A DNA stretch of 64,000 nt from Catenuloplanes atrovinosus (GCF_031458235.1 NZ_JAVDYB010000001.1:8209001-8273000), one strand, 5' to 3'; counted from the first letter of the stretch, positions 16,290 through 24,965 are shown. The notes: a model not told the origin generated them from the letters alone. Numbers and translations are program-made.

Positions 16290-17438
16290 TCAGCGGCCGC
16301 TCGGCGTCAGGCCCAGCGGCTTGCCGATCAGCGACTCCCGCCGCACCGCCAGCTTCTCCGCCACCGCCTGAAGCGCCGCCGCGGCCGGTGCGTCCGGCGC
16401 GGAGACCACGATCGGCGCGCCGCTGTCCCCGGCCTCGCGCACGCGCGTGTCCAGCGGGATCTGGCCGAGCAGCGGGACCTGGGCGCCGATCGTCCGGGTC
16501 AGCGACTCGGCCACGGCCGCGCCGCCGCCGGAGCCGAAGATCTCCATCCGCTCGCCGGTCGGCAGCTCCAGCCAGGACATGTTCTCCACCACGCCGACCA
16601 GCCGCTGGTGGGTCTGCAGCGCGATCGCGCCGGCCCGCTCCGCCACCTCCGCGGCCGCGGCCTGCGGCGTGGTGACCACCAGGATCTCCGCGTTCGGCAG
16701 CAGCTGGGCGAGCGAGATCGCCACGTCGCCGGTGCCCGGCGGCAGGTCCAGCAGCAGCACGTCCAGATCGCCCCAGTAGACGTCGGCCAGGAACTGCTCC
16801 AGCGCGCGGTGCAGCATCGGCCCGCGCCAGACCACGGCCGCGTTGCCGGCCGTGAACATGCCGATCGAGATCACCTTCACGCCGTGCGCCTGCGGCGGCA
16901 TGATCATGTCCTCGACGCGGGTGGGACGGCCGTCCGCGCCCAGCATGCGCGGCACCGAGTGCCCGTAGATGTCCGCGTCGATCACGCCGACGTTCAGACC
17001 GCGGGCGGCGAGCGCGGCCGCCAGGTTGACCGTGACGCTGGACTTGCCGACGCCACCCTTGCCGCTGGCCACCGCGTAGACGCGGGTGCGCGAGCCGGGC
17101 TGCGCGAACGGGATGACCGCCTGCTGCTGACCGCCGGCGCCGCGCAGCTTCTGCTGGAGTTCCTGGCGCTGCTCGTTGCTCATCACGCCGAAGTCGATGG
17201 AGACGGACGTCACACCCGGGACCGCGCCGACCGCGGTGGTGATGTCGCTGGTCAGCTTGTCCCGCAGCGGGCACCCGGAGACGGTGAGCAGGATGCCCAC
17301 CCGGACCCGGCCGGAGCCGTCGATCTCCAGTGCGCCGACCATGCCGAGGTCGGTGATCGGGCGGCGGATCTCCGGGTCGTCGACCGTGGCCAGCGCGGCC
17401 CGGACGGCGTCTTCGACGGTGGTGACTGGGACAGACAT
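16290..17438 (-). CDS. mrp: Mrp/ApbC family iron-sulfur carrier ATPase
   Basis: 382 residues. An N-terminal MIP18/DUF59 domain (about 1-95, TVDDPEIRRPITDLGMV and VSGCPLRDKL) precedes the deviant Walker A ATPase (VASGKGGVGKSSVTVNLA, about 123-140) and the DLPPGTGDV motif. Family members load or carry Fe-S clusters in the cytoplasm. The usual CxxC near the C-terminus is not obvious here (VENMSWLELPTGERM lacks it), so direct cluster binding is uncertain. The same lack is common in actinobacterial Mrp. ATG 17438 is used since upstream residues are atypical. Confidence 0.9.
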   Translation of the reverse strand: MSVPVTTVEDAVRAALATVDDPEIRRPITDLGMVGALEIDGSGRVRVGILLTVSGCPLRDKLTSDITTAVGAVPGVTSVSIDFGVMSNEQRQELQQKLRGAGGQQQAVIPFAQPGSRTRVYAVASGKGGVGKSSVTVNLAAALAARGLNVGVIDADIYGHSVPRMLGADGRPTRVEDMIMPPQAHGVKVISIGMFTAGNAAVVWRGPMLHRALEQFLADVYWGDLDVLLLDLPPGTGDVAISLAQLLPNAEILVVTTPQAAAAEVAERAGAIALQTHQRLVGVVENMSWLELPTGERMEIFGSGGGAAVAESLTRTIGAQVPLLGQIPLDTRVREAGDSGAPIVVSAPDAPAAAALQAVAEKLAVRRESLIGKPLGLTPSGR

Positions 17439-17621
17439 GTCGCCAATGCTACGTCCAGGTTCCGGGTGGCCGTCCGGCCGCCGGTCCCGCCCCGCGGAGA
17501 CGATGGTTACAGCGCGAACCGGCCATTCTAGGCGTACCGCGCCATAAATGATGGTTTTTCCCAATCATCCGGTTCTGGACTGGACGGCGGTACGGCCGGG
17601 GTGTCACGATCTCAGGGTGCG

Positions 17622-17652
17622 GCCGCGCGCCCAGCCCCTTGGGGCGCGCGGC
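17622..17652 (-). terminator. Hairpin downstream of the DUF1003 gene
   Basis: GCCGCGCGCCC (17622-17632) pairs perfectly with GGGCGCGCGGC (17642-17652) across 9 bases, 20 bases after the DUF1003 stop on the minus strand. No T-run. It would separate this two-gene unit from mrp. Confidence 0.6.
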
Positions 17653-17672
17653 TCAACCCTGCCGTGAGCTGC

Positions 17673-18305
17673 TCAGAGCTGGTCCACGTGCTCGGGGTCG
17701 TATGAGTCGGCGTCGATCGGCTCGTCCAGCTTGGCCGGCTTGCGCTGCTTGGCCGCCCGCTTCTCCGCCTTGTCCGCCTTCTCGGCGGCCTTCTCCGCCG
17801 CCTTCTCCGCGCGCCGCTGCCGCCGGTTCGCCTGCTCGTCCAGCTCATCCGCCAGCCGCGCCAACTCGGACCGGACGAAGTCGCGGGTGGACACGTCGCC
17901 CAGCGCCACCCGCAGCGAGGCGATCTCCCGCGCCAGGTACTCCGTGTCCGCCTTCTGCATCACGGCCCGGCGCCGGTCCTCCTCGGCCGCGATCCGGTCC
18001 CGGTCAGCCTGCCGGTTCTGCGCCAGCAGGATCAGCGGCGCCGCGTACGACGCCTGCAACGACAGAATCAGCGTCAGGAACGTGAACGTGTACGGGTCGA
18101 AGCGCAGCGACGCCGGCGCCAGCACGTTCCAGCCGATCCAGATGAGGATCACCACGGTCATGTAGACCAGGAACTTCGCGGTACCCATGTACCGCGCGAT
18201 GCTCTCCGACCACTGCCCGAACGCCTCCGGGTCGAACTTCGGCAGCCGGATCCGCCCCGGCTCCTGCGGCTGATCGAGCCGCTCTCGCCGCCGGCTGTCA
18301 GCCAC
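17673..18305 (-). CDS. DUF1003 membrane protein
   Basis: 210 residues: two membrane helices (FLVYMTVVILIWIGWNVL, about 45-62; FTFLTLILSLQASYAAPLIL, about 73-92) with the DUF1003 hallmark FDPYTFTFLTLILSLQASY. A long charged helix with EKAAEKAAEKAEK-type repeats follows (about 95-195). Its function is unknown. Its start overlaps the end of the MgtE-N/CBS gene by 8 bases, a pairing that is conserved in Actinobacteria, so the two probably work together, perhaps in divalent-cation handling. Confidence 0.88.
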   Translation of the reverse strand: MADSRRRERLDQPQEPGRIRLPKFDPEAFGQWSESIARYMGTAKFLVYMTVVILIWIGWNVLAPASLRFDPYTFTFLTLILSLQASYAAPLILLAQNRQADRDRIAAEEDRRRAVMQKADTEYLAREIASLRVALGDVSTRDFVRSELARLADELDEQANRRQRRAEKAAEKAAEKADKAEKRAAKQRKPAKLDEPIDADSYDPEHVDQL

Positions 18306-19578
18306 CGTCGCCTCCCGTCACCCCGCGGGCCGGACCGGGCTCCCGCTCCCGCCAGTCCTCCGGCAGCGAGTGGTCCAGCACGTCGTCGACCGTCACCGCA
18401 CCCACCAGCCGCTGCTGATCGTCCACCACCGGCATCGCCACCAGGTCGTACGTGGCCATCCGCCGGGTCACCTCGGGCAGCGCGCTCTCCGGGCTGAGCG
18501 GCGCGATGTCGTTGTCCACCACACCGCCGAGGATCCGCGACGGCGGCTCGCGCAGCAGCCGCTGGAAGAACACCACGCCGAGGTACTTCCCGGTCGGCGT
18601 CGCCATCGGGCCGCGCGTGACGAACACCTGCGCCGCCACCGCGGGCGACAGCTCCGGCTCCCGGATGCGGGCCAGCGCCTCCGCGACCGTGGCGTCCGGC
18701 GGCATGATCACCGGCTCGGACGTCATCACCGCGCCGGCCGTGCCCTCGCCGTACGCCATCAGCTGCCGGACCGGGTCGGCCTCGTTCGGCTCCATCAGGT
18801 CGAGCAGTTCCTCCTGCTCCGGCGGCGGCAGCTCGGCCAGCAGGTCGGCCGCGTCGTCCGGGTCCATCTCCTCCAGGATGTGCGCGGCCCGCTCCCGGTC
18901 CAGCGCGGACACGATCTCGACCTGGTCGTGCTCGGGCAGCTCACCCAGCACGTCCGCCAGCCGCTCGTCGTCCAGCGCGGCCGCGACCTCGTTGCGCCGG
19001 GTGTCCGGCAGATCCTGCAACGCGTTCGCCAGGTCGGCCGGGCGCATCTTCTCCAGCATCGCCAGCATGGTGGCGGTGGCGTGCGCGCCGCTGTGCGGGA
19101 CCAGGCCGCGCACGTCGTCCCAGTCGAACTGCTCCAGGTGGATGCGGCGGGCCAGCCGGATCGTCTGGTCCCGCACCGCCACCCGGCTCAGCGTCCACTC
19201 GCCCAGCCGGCTCGCGTCCATCGCCACGTCGACCACGACCGCGTGCCGCCCCTCCGGCGCCACCGACACCGGCCGGCCCAGCAGTTCCCGCAGCACCAGC
19301 AGCTCGCTGGCCCGCTTCTCGAACCGGCGCAGGTTCAGCGTGCCGGTGCCGAGCAGCACGGAGTCGGTGTCGATGTCGGTGATCCGGCTGATCGGCAGGA
19401 AGATCTGGCGGCGCACCGGCACCTCCGCGACCAGGCCCACCACCTGCGGCGGCCGGCTGGAGGTGCGCAGCCGGGCGACCACGTCGCGCACCCGGCCGAC
19501 CGTGTCCCCGTTCGGATCGAAGACGGGGAGGCCACCGAGCCTGGCCAGGAACACCCGCGTCGCCGTCGTCACGTGCAC
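18298..19578 (-). CDS. Soluble MgtE N-domain and CBS-pair protein
   Basis: 426 residues. A PRC-barrel-like first part (about 5-85, FDPNGDTVGRVRDVVARL), the superhelical MgtE N-domain (about 175-275, with repeats such as EEMDPDDAADLLAELPP), then a CBS pair (about 285-405, ending VVDDQQRLVGAVTVDDVLD). Unlike the MgtE magnesium channel there is no membrane domain, so it is more likely a sensor or regulator. GTG start at 19578, with an alternative GTG two codons later. First gene of the unit with the DUF1003 protein. Confidence 0.88.
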   Translation of the reverse strand: MHVTTATRVFLARLGGLPVFDPNGDTVGRVRDVVARLRTSSRPPQVVGLVAEVPVRRQIFLPISRITDIDTDSVLLGTGTLNLRRFEKRASELLVLRELLGRPVSVAPEGRHAVVVDVAMDASRLGEWTLSRVAVRDQTIRLARRIHLEQFDWDDVRGLVPHSGAHATATMLAMLEKMRPADLANALQDLPDTRRNEVAAALDDERLADVLGELPEHDQVEIVSALDRERAAHILEEMDPDDAADLLAELPPPEQEELLDLMEPNEADPVRQLMAYGEGTAGAVMTSEPVIMPPDATVAEALARIREPELSPAVAAQVFVTRGPMATPTGKYLGVVFFQRLLREPPSRILGGVVDNDIAPLSPESALPEVTRRMATYDLVAMPVVDDQQRLVGAVTVDDVLDHSLPEDWREREPGPARGVTGGDGG

Positions 19579-19652
19579 AGCCTAGTTGCCGCGCCGCGCT
19601 CCGGCTCGCCGGTGATCGAAACGGCGGCCCCGCACCGCCTACCGTGCTGGGT

Positions 19653-20531
19653 ATGACCACAGTGCCGTACGAGATCGTCGACGTCTTCACCGACCGCCCC
19701 TTCGCCGGGAACCCGCTCGCCGTGGTCTTCGGCGCCGAGCTGCTCGGCACGGACCAGTTGCAGGCGCTCGCCCGCGAGTTCAACCTCTCCGAGACCGTGT
19801 TCGTGCTGCCGCCCACCCCGGCGGCCCCGGACGCGACGTACCGAGCCCGGATCTTCACGCCCGTGGCCGAGCTGCCGTTCGCCGGCCACCCCAGCGTCGG
19901 CGCCGCCGTCACCGTGGCCCGGCGCGGCCTGGCCTCGCCGGGCACGCTCCGCCAGGAGTGCGGTGCCGGCGTGCTCTCCATCGACGTCACCTCGCACGGC
20001 GAGGGCCGTCTCACCGGCGGTACGCCCACGCTCGGCGACGAGCGCGACCCCGCGCCGCTGCTCGAGGTGGCCGGCCTGACCCCCGCCGACCTGGCCGGGC
20101 CACCCCCGCGCCCGGCCGGCTGCGGCCTGGAACACCTCTACCTCTCCGTCCGTCCCGACGCGGTCTCCCGCGCCCGGCTGGACGCGTCCGCCGCCGCCCG
20201 CCACGACGTACCGAAGCTGACGATCCTGTCCTGGGACGACTCCACCGGCATCGCGCACCTGCGCATGTTCGGCTCCGGCGTCGGCGTCCCCGAGGACCCG
20301 GCGACCGGCTCCGCCGCCCTCGGCCTCGGCGTCTACCTGGTCGGCGCCGGCCTCCTCCCCGGCGACGGCGAGTCCCGCTACACCATCCACCAGGGCGCCG
20401 AGATCCACCGTCCCTCCACCCTGGAGTGCACGGTCACCGCCTCCGCCGGCACCGCCGTCTCCGCCACCGTCGCCGGCCACGTCGTCCAGGTCGCCAAGGG
20501 CGAGATCGCCGTCCCACCCTTCCTCGGCTGA
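19653..20531 (+). CDS. PhzF-family isomerase/epimerase-fold protein
   Basis: 292 residues with the PhzF signature: VDVFTDRPFAGNPLAVV at the front, the conserved Glu in FNLSETVFV (about 45), AELPFAGHPSVGAA and the late GVPEDPATGSAA. PhzF itself isomerises trans-2,3-dihydro-3-hydroxyanthranilate; no phenazine genes are nearby, so this is one of the many PhzF-like proteins without known substrate. ATG at 19653 gives the typical start. It ends just before the hairpin array. Confidence 0.88.
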   Translation: MTTVPYEIVDVFTDRPFAGNPLAVVFGAELLGTDQLQALAREFNLSETVFVLPPTPAAPDATYRARIFTPVAELPFAGHPSVGAAVTVARRGLASPGTLRQECGAGVLSIDVTSHGEGRLTGGTPTLGDERDPAPLLEVAGLTPADLAGPPPRPAGCGLEHLYLSVRPDAVSRARLDASAAARHDVPKLTILSWDDSTGIAHLRMFGSGVGVPEDPATGSAALGLGVYLVGAGLLPGDGESRYTIHQGAEIHRPSTLECTVTASAGTAVSATVAGHVVQVAKGEIAVPPFLG

Positions 20532-20548
20532 CCCCTCCCCGCCGCCGC

Positions 20549-20958
20549 TTTGCTCTGCTTACCCGCCCACGACCAGGCAGGTAAGCGGAGCGGTCCGGTC
20601 TCGTCCCGCCCGGCTTCGCTCTGCTCACCTGCCGCACCGCGGGTGAGCAGAGCGGCGTCTCGCCCCGGCTTTGCTCTGCTTACCCGCGCGCTGGCGCCCG
20701 ATCCGGGCGGATTCGTTCCGCGGGCATTTCGCGGCTTTCGTCTAGGTAAGCAGAGCGGGAGTGTGTCGCTCTGCTCTGCTTACCTGCGGCCGGCTGCCGG
20801 AATCGCGGCAGTTCGCCGGTCCGGCGTTCTGCGGCTTTCGTTCAGGTAAGCAGAGCGAACGGAGATCACTTGCGCTGCTTACCCACCGGCCGCCGCCCGA
20901 TCCGGCCGGCTTCGCCCGGCGAGCGTTTCGCGGCTTTTGGTCATGTAAGCAGAGCAAA
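20549..20958. repeat. Array of five GCTCTGCTTACC inverted-repeat elements
   Basis: Five hairpins stand head to tail. Unit 1 has arms at 20549-20563 and 20580-20592 (imperfect), unit 2 at 20617-20629 and 20642-20654, unit 3 at 20670-20684 and 20745-20757, unit 4 at 20773-20784 and 20845-20856, and unit 5 at 20870-20883 and 20945-20958. In unit 2 CGCTCTGCTCACC pairs with GGTGAGCAGAGCG: one arm changed T to C and the other A to G, so pairing is kept. The loops of units 3-5 share a related end near GCGTTTCGCGGCTTTCG. The whole stretch lies between the convergent PhzF gene and the 21014-21520 gene. Confidence 0.85.
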
Positions 20959-21013
20959 GGCACGCGAAGAGAGATGCACGGGGACCGCGAGGACGCCCCG
21001 TTCAGCAGGGGAG

Positions 21014-21520
21014 TCAGTGCGGAGCGCGGCGCCCGCGGACCCGGTGGAGGCGGAACGGCTTGCGGGCCGGCCGGGCCGCCGTCGACTCGCGGGGCGGTGC
21101 GGCCTGGGAGCCCGACGGCAGCTCGGCGCCCGCGAGGGCCGAGGGCGACGCCGTAACCAGGCGGTTCACCACGCACGACTCCGCCCACCGGGCGACCAGC
21201 GCGGCCGTGGACCCCGGCGCGTTCAGCCGCTTGCCGGCGAGTTGGGTGGCCACCGGCTCCCACTCCTCGTCCGCGGGCGAGAGCCGCGACACCGCCGCGT
21301 CCCAGGTGACCACCGCACCGCCGTGGTCGCCGCGCAGCGTGACCTGTGCGGCGGCGGCGTCGGCCAGGCCGGGGGCGGCCTGCTCGCCCGGGCCGCTGAC
21401 CACGTGCAGCGCGCCGTCGACGGCCAGGCACCAGACCGCGGTGGCGGGCCGGCCGTCGACCGAGATCCAGGCCACGGACGCCTTCTTCAGGACCTCGTCC
21501 ACCAGCGGGTGAGCAGCCAT
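21014..21520 (-). CDS. Conserved actinobacterial protein, possible FMN-binding split-barrel fold
   Basis: 168 residues. The front (MAAHPLVDEVLKKASVAWIS, then AVWCLAVDGALHVVSGPGEQ) resembles the strand order of pyridoxamine-phosphate-oxidase-like split barrels, but the resemblance is weak. The tail is basic (PARKPFRLHRVRGRRAPH). ATG 21520 is used. Before the IS481 insertion this start lay 10 bases downstream of the HAD gene stop, so the two formed an operon. The insertion now separates it from that promoter. Confidence 0.6.
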   Translation of the reverse strand: MAAHPLVDEVLKKASVAWISVDGRPATAVWCLAVDGALHVVSGPGEQAAPGLADAAAAQVTLRGDHGGAVVTWDAAVSRLSPADEEWEPVATQLAGKRLNAPGSTAALVARWAESCVVNRLVTASPSALAGAELPSGSQAAPPRESTAARPARKPFRLHRVRGRRAPH

Positions 21521-21529
21521 GAGGAACAC

Positions 21530-21535
21530 TCTAGG
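21530..21535. repeat. Target-site duplication, left copy (TCTAGG)
   Basis: TCTAGG directly precedes the left inverted repeat and recurs at 22593-22598 right after the right one. It fits NCTAGN, the target pattern known for IS481. Confidence 0.88.
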
Positions 21536-22592
21536 TGTGCTGTCCCGGGACGTTGGTGACGGGTACGGGATCTTGAACGGGTGAGGACCTTCCGGATAGG
21601 TGTGGAGCTACCAGACAGCCGCACCTACTCCAGGAAGGTCCTCATGACGCACGCTAATGCATCCCTGACACCGACCGGGCGGCTGCGCCTGGCCCGCTGC
21701 GTCGTCGATGACGGATGGCCGTTACGGGCCGCTGCGGCGCGGTTCCAGGTCTCGCCGACCACCGCACAGCGGTGGGCCCGCCGCTACCGCGAACACGGAC
21801 CAGCCGGGATGACCGACCGTTCCAGCCGACCGCACCACAGCCCCGCACGCACCCCCGCCCCGATCGAGGCACACGTCCTCGCGATGCGCCGCGCGCACCG
21901 CATCGGCCCTGCCCGCCTGGCCACCCGCGCCGGTATCGCACCGTCGACCGCACACCGCATCCTCATCCGGCACGGCGAACCAGTCCTGGCCTGCCTGGAC
22001 CGAGCCACCGGCGAACCCGTACGCCGCTACGAACGCGACCAGCCCGGCGAACTCGTCCACATCGACGTCAAGAAACTCGCCCGTATCCCCGACGGCGGCG
22101 GACACAAAACCCTCGGCCGACCCACCGGCCGCACCAACCGCAACGGCGCAGGCTACGCCTACATCCACACCGCCCTCGACGACCACAGCCGCCTGGCCTA
22201 CTCCGAAATCCTCCCCAACGAAACCGCCGCCACCTGCGCCGGATTCCTACGCCGCGCCACCGCATGGTTCACCGCACACGGCGTGCGCGTCCACCGCGTC
22301 CTGACCGACAACGCCTGGGCCTACACCAAAAACACCTGGCACACCACCTGCGCAGACCTCGGCATCCAACCCCGCCACACCCGGCCCTGGCGACCCCAAA
22401 CCAACGGCAAAGTCGAACGCTTCCACCGCACCCTCACCGACGAATGGGCCTACCACCAGCCCTACACCACCGACACCGCCCGCTGCGACGCCTACCCCGA
22501 CTGGCTCGACTGGTACAACTACCACCGACCCCACACCGCCCTCGGCGGCCACCCACCCGCCCACCGCGTCACCAACCTCCCGGAACAGCACA
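21536..22592 (+). mobile_element. Intact IS481-family insertion sequence, 1057 bp
   Basis: Terminal inverted repeats TGTGCTGTCCCGGGACGTTG... (21536-21561) and its counterpart at 22567-22592 agree at about 24 of 26 positions. Both ends abut the 6-base direct repeat TCTAGG. One transposase gene fills the element. Clean ends, an intact frame and an exact target duplication point to a recent insertion. The transposase stop codon lies outside the element, in the duplicated target. Confidence 0.93.
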
Positions 22593-22597
22593 TCTAG
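21644..22597 (+). CDS. IS481-family DDE transposase
   Basis: 317 residues. A helix-turn-helix at about 25-50 (LRAAAARFQVSPTTAQRWAR) is followed by the rve-type core: first Asp in VHIDVKKL, second Asp in VLTDNAWAY, Glu in NGKVERFHRTL, then WLDWYNYHRPHTALGG. ATG 21644 follows AGGAAGG. The last Ile codon is completed and the TAG stop is supplied by bases 22593-22597 of the duplicated target TCTAGG, so any NCTAGN site would end the frame. Confidence 0.95.
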   Translation: MTHANASLTPTGRLRLARCVVDDGWPLRAAAARFQVSPTTAQRWARRYREHGPAGMTDRSSRPHHSPARTPAPIEAHVLAMRRAHRIGPARLATRAGIAPSTAHRILIRHGEPVLACLDRATGEPVRRYERDQPGELVHIDVKKLARIPDGGGHKTLGRPTGRTNRNGAGYAYIHTALDDHSRLAYSEILPNETAATCAGFLRRATAWFTAHGVRVHRVLTDNAWAYTKNTWHTTCADLGIQPRHTRPWRPQTNGKVERFHRTLTDEWAYHQPYTTDTARCDAYPDWLDWYNYHRPHTALGGHPPAHRVTNLPEQHI

Positions 22598-23292
22598 GCC
22601 GGCTCCAGCACCCGGTCGACCAGCGCGATCGTGTCCTCCAGGCCGGTGATGTCCGGGCCGGTCCAGGTGGTGTCGGGGTTGAACGTCAGGTGGCCGGCCA
22701 GGTCGGGGGCGCGGAGCCGGACCGCGGTCATGCCGACGGCCTCGGCGCCGCTGAGTTCGCGGCTGCCGCCGTCGCCGACGTAGAGGCACTCCTCGGGGCG
22801 GGCGCCGACCAGGGCGGCGGCGCACAGGAACATGCCGGGGTCGGGTTTGCAGACGCCCAGTTCGACGGAGAGCACGCGGGCGTCCAGCAACCGGTTGACC
22901 GGGAGCCGGGGCAGGACGTCGGGGAGTTCGTGCGTGCAGTCGCTGACCACGGCGGTGCGCAGGCCGCGGCGGCGCAGCGCGCGGAGCGTGGGCACGGCCT
23001 CCGGGCGCAGTGTGGTGTCCGCGTGGATCGCCTCGCGGCGGGCGTCGACGGCGGCGCGCAGCGCGGGGTCGCCGGGGTGCGCCCCGGCCTCGGCCGCGAC
23101 CCAGCGGAGCGTGTCCTCCGCGCTGCCGAACATGCCGCGGGCGCGCGCGTGATAGGAGCGGTCGAGCACGTCGACCATCGTGGCCGGGTCGCAGCCGAGC
23201 ATCCGCGCTATCCCGGCGTGGGCCGGGCCGCGGCGTACCGCACGGGTCAGGGTCCCGAAGAAGTCGAACAGCACCGCACGGTACGCGGGCAT
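22594..23292 (-). CDS. HAD-superfamily hydrolase
   Basis: 232 residues with motif I DFFGTLT (the nucleophile Asp at about residue 10, where DxDGT is more common), motif II VVSDCT, the motif III Lys in CKPDPGMF, and motif IV YVGDGGSRE. It probably dephosphorylates a small metabolite. Its stop TAG is read from the same CTAG (22594-22597) that gives the transposase stop on the other strand. The IS inserted exactly at this stop, so the protein is unchanged while its downstream operon partner was cut off. Confidence 0.88.
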   Translation of the reverse strand: MPAYRAVLFDFFGTLTRAVRRGPAHAGIARMLGCDPATMVDVLDRSYHARARGMFGSAEDTLRWVAAEAGAHPGDPALRAAVDARREAIHADTTLRPEAVPTLRALRRRGLRTAVVSDCTHELPDVLPRLPVNRLLDARVLSVELGVCKPDPGMFLCAAALVGARPEECLYVGDGGSRELSGAEAVGMTAVRLRAPDLAGHLTFNPDTTWTGPDITGLEDTIALVDRVLEPA

Positions 23293-23433
23293 AATTGATC
23301 AATCCTCCCCAAACCGGATTAAACAGCGATCGTTCGGTGTCACAGCGTAGCCGGTCTATGACATTCCGTCCGTGGAAGATTCACCATAGGTAGTCGCGTG
23401 GGTGCAAGAAGCGACGTGTAAGGATGAACCACC

Positions 23434-24390
23434 GTGAGTGAAGTCGATCATCAGGGCTCGCGTGGCGCGCACCCCGGCGCGGGGACCGTTTCCGCACTTG
23501 CGGTGGCGGTCGTCGCGATCACCACGTCGTCCCCGCTGATCGCGTTCGCGGCCGCGCCGGGGCTGGCCATCGCGTTCTGGCGCAACGCGCTCGCTGTGGG
23601 GGTTCTCACGCCGGTGGCGGTCGTCCGGCGCCGCGCCGAGTTCCGCGCGCTCGCGGGTCCGTACCGTCGGCAGCTGCTGTTCTGCGTGCTGGCCGGCGTC
23701 GCGCTCGCGGCGCACTTCGCCACCTGGGTGCCGAGCGTCAAGCTCACCTCCGTCGCGGCCGCGACCGCGCTGGTCTGCACGCAGCCGGTCTGGCAGGGCC
23801 TGATCGCGCTGGCCCAGGGCCGCCGCCTGCCGTGGCTGACCTGGGCCGGGATCGGCGTGGCGGTGGCCGGTGCGGCGGCCGCGACCGGCGCGGACCTCGG
23901 CGTCTCCACCGAGGCGGTGCTCGGCGACCTGCTGGCGATCGCGGGTGGCGTGTTCGCGGCCGGCTACACCGCGCTCGGCGAGCGGGCCCGCAGCACGCTC
24001 AGCACCACCACGTACACCACGGTCTGCTACGGCGTCTGCGCGCTGGTGCTGCTGGCCGTCTGCTTGCTCGGCGGCGTACCGCTCGGCGGTTATCCGGCCG
24101 CTACCTGGCTGGCGATCCTCGGCCTGGCCGCGGGCGCGCAGCTGCTCGGGCACTCCATGTTCAACTTCGCGCTGCGTCGTGTCTCCGCCACCACGGTCAG
24201 CATCCTGATCCTGCTGGAGGTGCCGGGCGCCGCGCTGATCGCCTGGGCGTGGCTCGGCCAGGCGCCGCCCGCGGCCACGCTGCCGGGCGTGCTGCTGGTG
24301 GTCGTGGGCGTGGCGGTGGTCGTGCTGGGCGGCGCGCGGGCCGGGCGGCGTACCGTTGCGCTGTCCACATCGACCGACGCCGAGGTGTGA
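23434..24390 (+). CDS. EamA/DMT-family transporter
   Basis: 318 residues with about ten hydrophobic helices in two EamA repeats (first about 15-150, second about 165-300; for example FATWVPSVKLTSVAAATALV and SATTVSILILLEVPGAALIA). DMT exporters move amino acids, nucleosides or other metabolites; the substrate here is unknown. GTG at 23434 is used, with AAGGATG upstream. It is divergent from the HAD gene and 22 bases ahead of the next gene. Confidence 0.88.
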   Translation: MSEVDHQGSRGAHPGAGTVSALAVAVVAITTSSPLIAFAAAPGLAIAFWRNALAVGVLTPVAVVRRRAEFRALAGPYRRQLLFCVLAGVALAAHFATWVPSVKLTSVAAATALVCTQPVWQGLIALAQGRRLPWLTWAGIGVAVAGAAAATGADLGVSTEAVLGDLLAIAGGVFAAGYTALGERARSTLSTTTYTTVCYGVCALVLLAVCLLGGVPLGGYPAATWLAILGLAAGAQLLGHSMFNFALRRVSATTVSILILLEVPGAALIAWAWLGQAPPAATLPGVLLVVVGVAVVVLGGARAGRRTVALSTSTDAEV

Positions 24391-24412
24391 CCCCGGCGGG
24401 CAGGAGGCGTGC

Positions 24413-24922
24413 ATGGCGGAGTGGCGGACCGACGGCTGCGGCGGGCGCCGCGAGCCGGAACGGGTCGAGTCGGTGACCGGCGCGCTGCTGGTCACGCCCG
24501 CGGACCTGGCGACCGTGCTGGCCCGGGTGGAGTCGGCGGGCCGCGCCCAGTTCCCGGACAGCTTCGCCGGGCTGGAGGTGAACCAGGCCGAGGTGCTCGG
24601 CATCGTCTACCGGGTGCCCTCGCCCGACTTCGACGCGTTCCTGCGGGCCGAGGGCGCGGCGGTCTGCCTGGAGGTGCGCGACGCCGCGTACGACCTGCGC
24701 ACGCTGTTGACGCTCCAGGAGCGCATCGTCGCCGATCTCGGGCACTGGCGTACCGCCGGGATCGAGATCGGCGTGGTCGGCTGCCGCCACGACGGCACCG
24801 GCGTCGAGGTCAGCACCCGGCAGGTGGCACAGGCCCAGGACCAACTGCCCCGGCGGTACGGACCCGAGGTGCCGATCTTCGTCCGCGACGAGGCCCCGCC
24901 ACGCCCGCTGATCGGGTCGTGA
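24413..24922 (+). CDS. Conserved protein of unknown function
   Basis: 169 residues, soluble, cysteine-poor, with a mixed alpha/beta pattern (TGALLVTPADLATVLARVES; GIEIGVVGCRHDGTGVEVST). AGGAGG is 7 bases before ATG 24413, which fixes the start. I do not recognise the family. It lies in a run of same-strand genes between the transporter (22-base gap) and the CoA lyase (43-base gap), so it is probably co-transcribed with one of them. Confidence 0.72.
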   Translation: MAEWRTDGCGGRREPERVESVTGALLVTPADLATVLARVESAGRAQFPDSFAGLEVNQAEVLGIVYRVPSPDFDAFLRAEGAAVCLEVRDAAYDLRTLLTLQERIVADLGHWRTAGIEIGVVGCRHDGTGVEVSTRQVAQAQDQLPRRYGPEVPIFVRDEAPPRPLIGS

Positions 24923-24965
24923 CATGGCGTAATTTGTGGGGACGCCGCCGCACGAAGGAGTGCCC

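Noticed and set aside
20549-20958. CRISPR array
   Set aside because: The repeats are inverted, not direct, and spacing is irregular. No cas genes are present; the Cas4-like nuclease at 42982 is the stand-alone RecB type.
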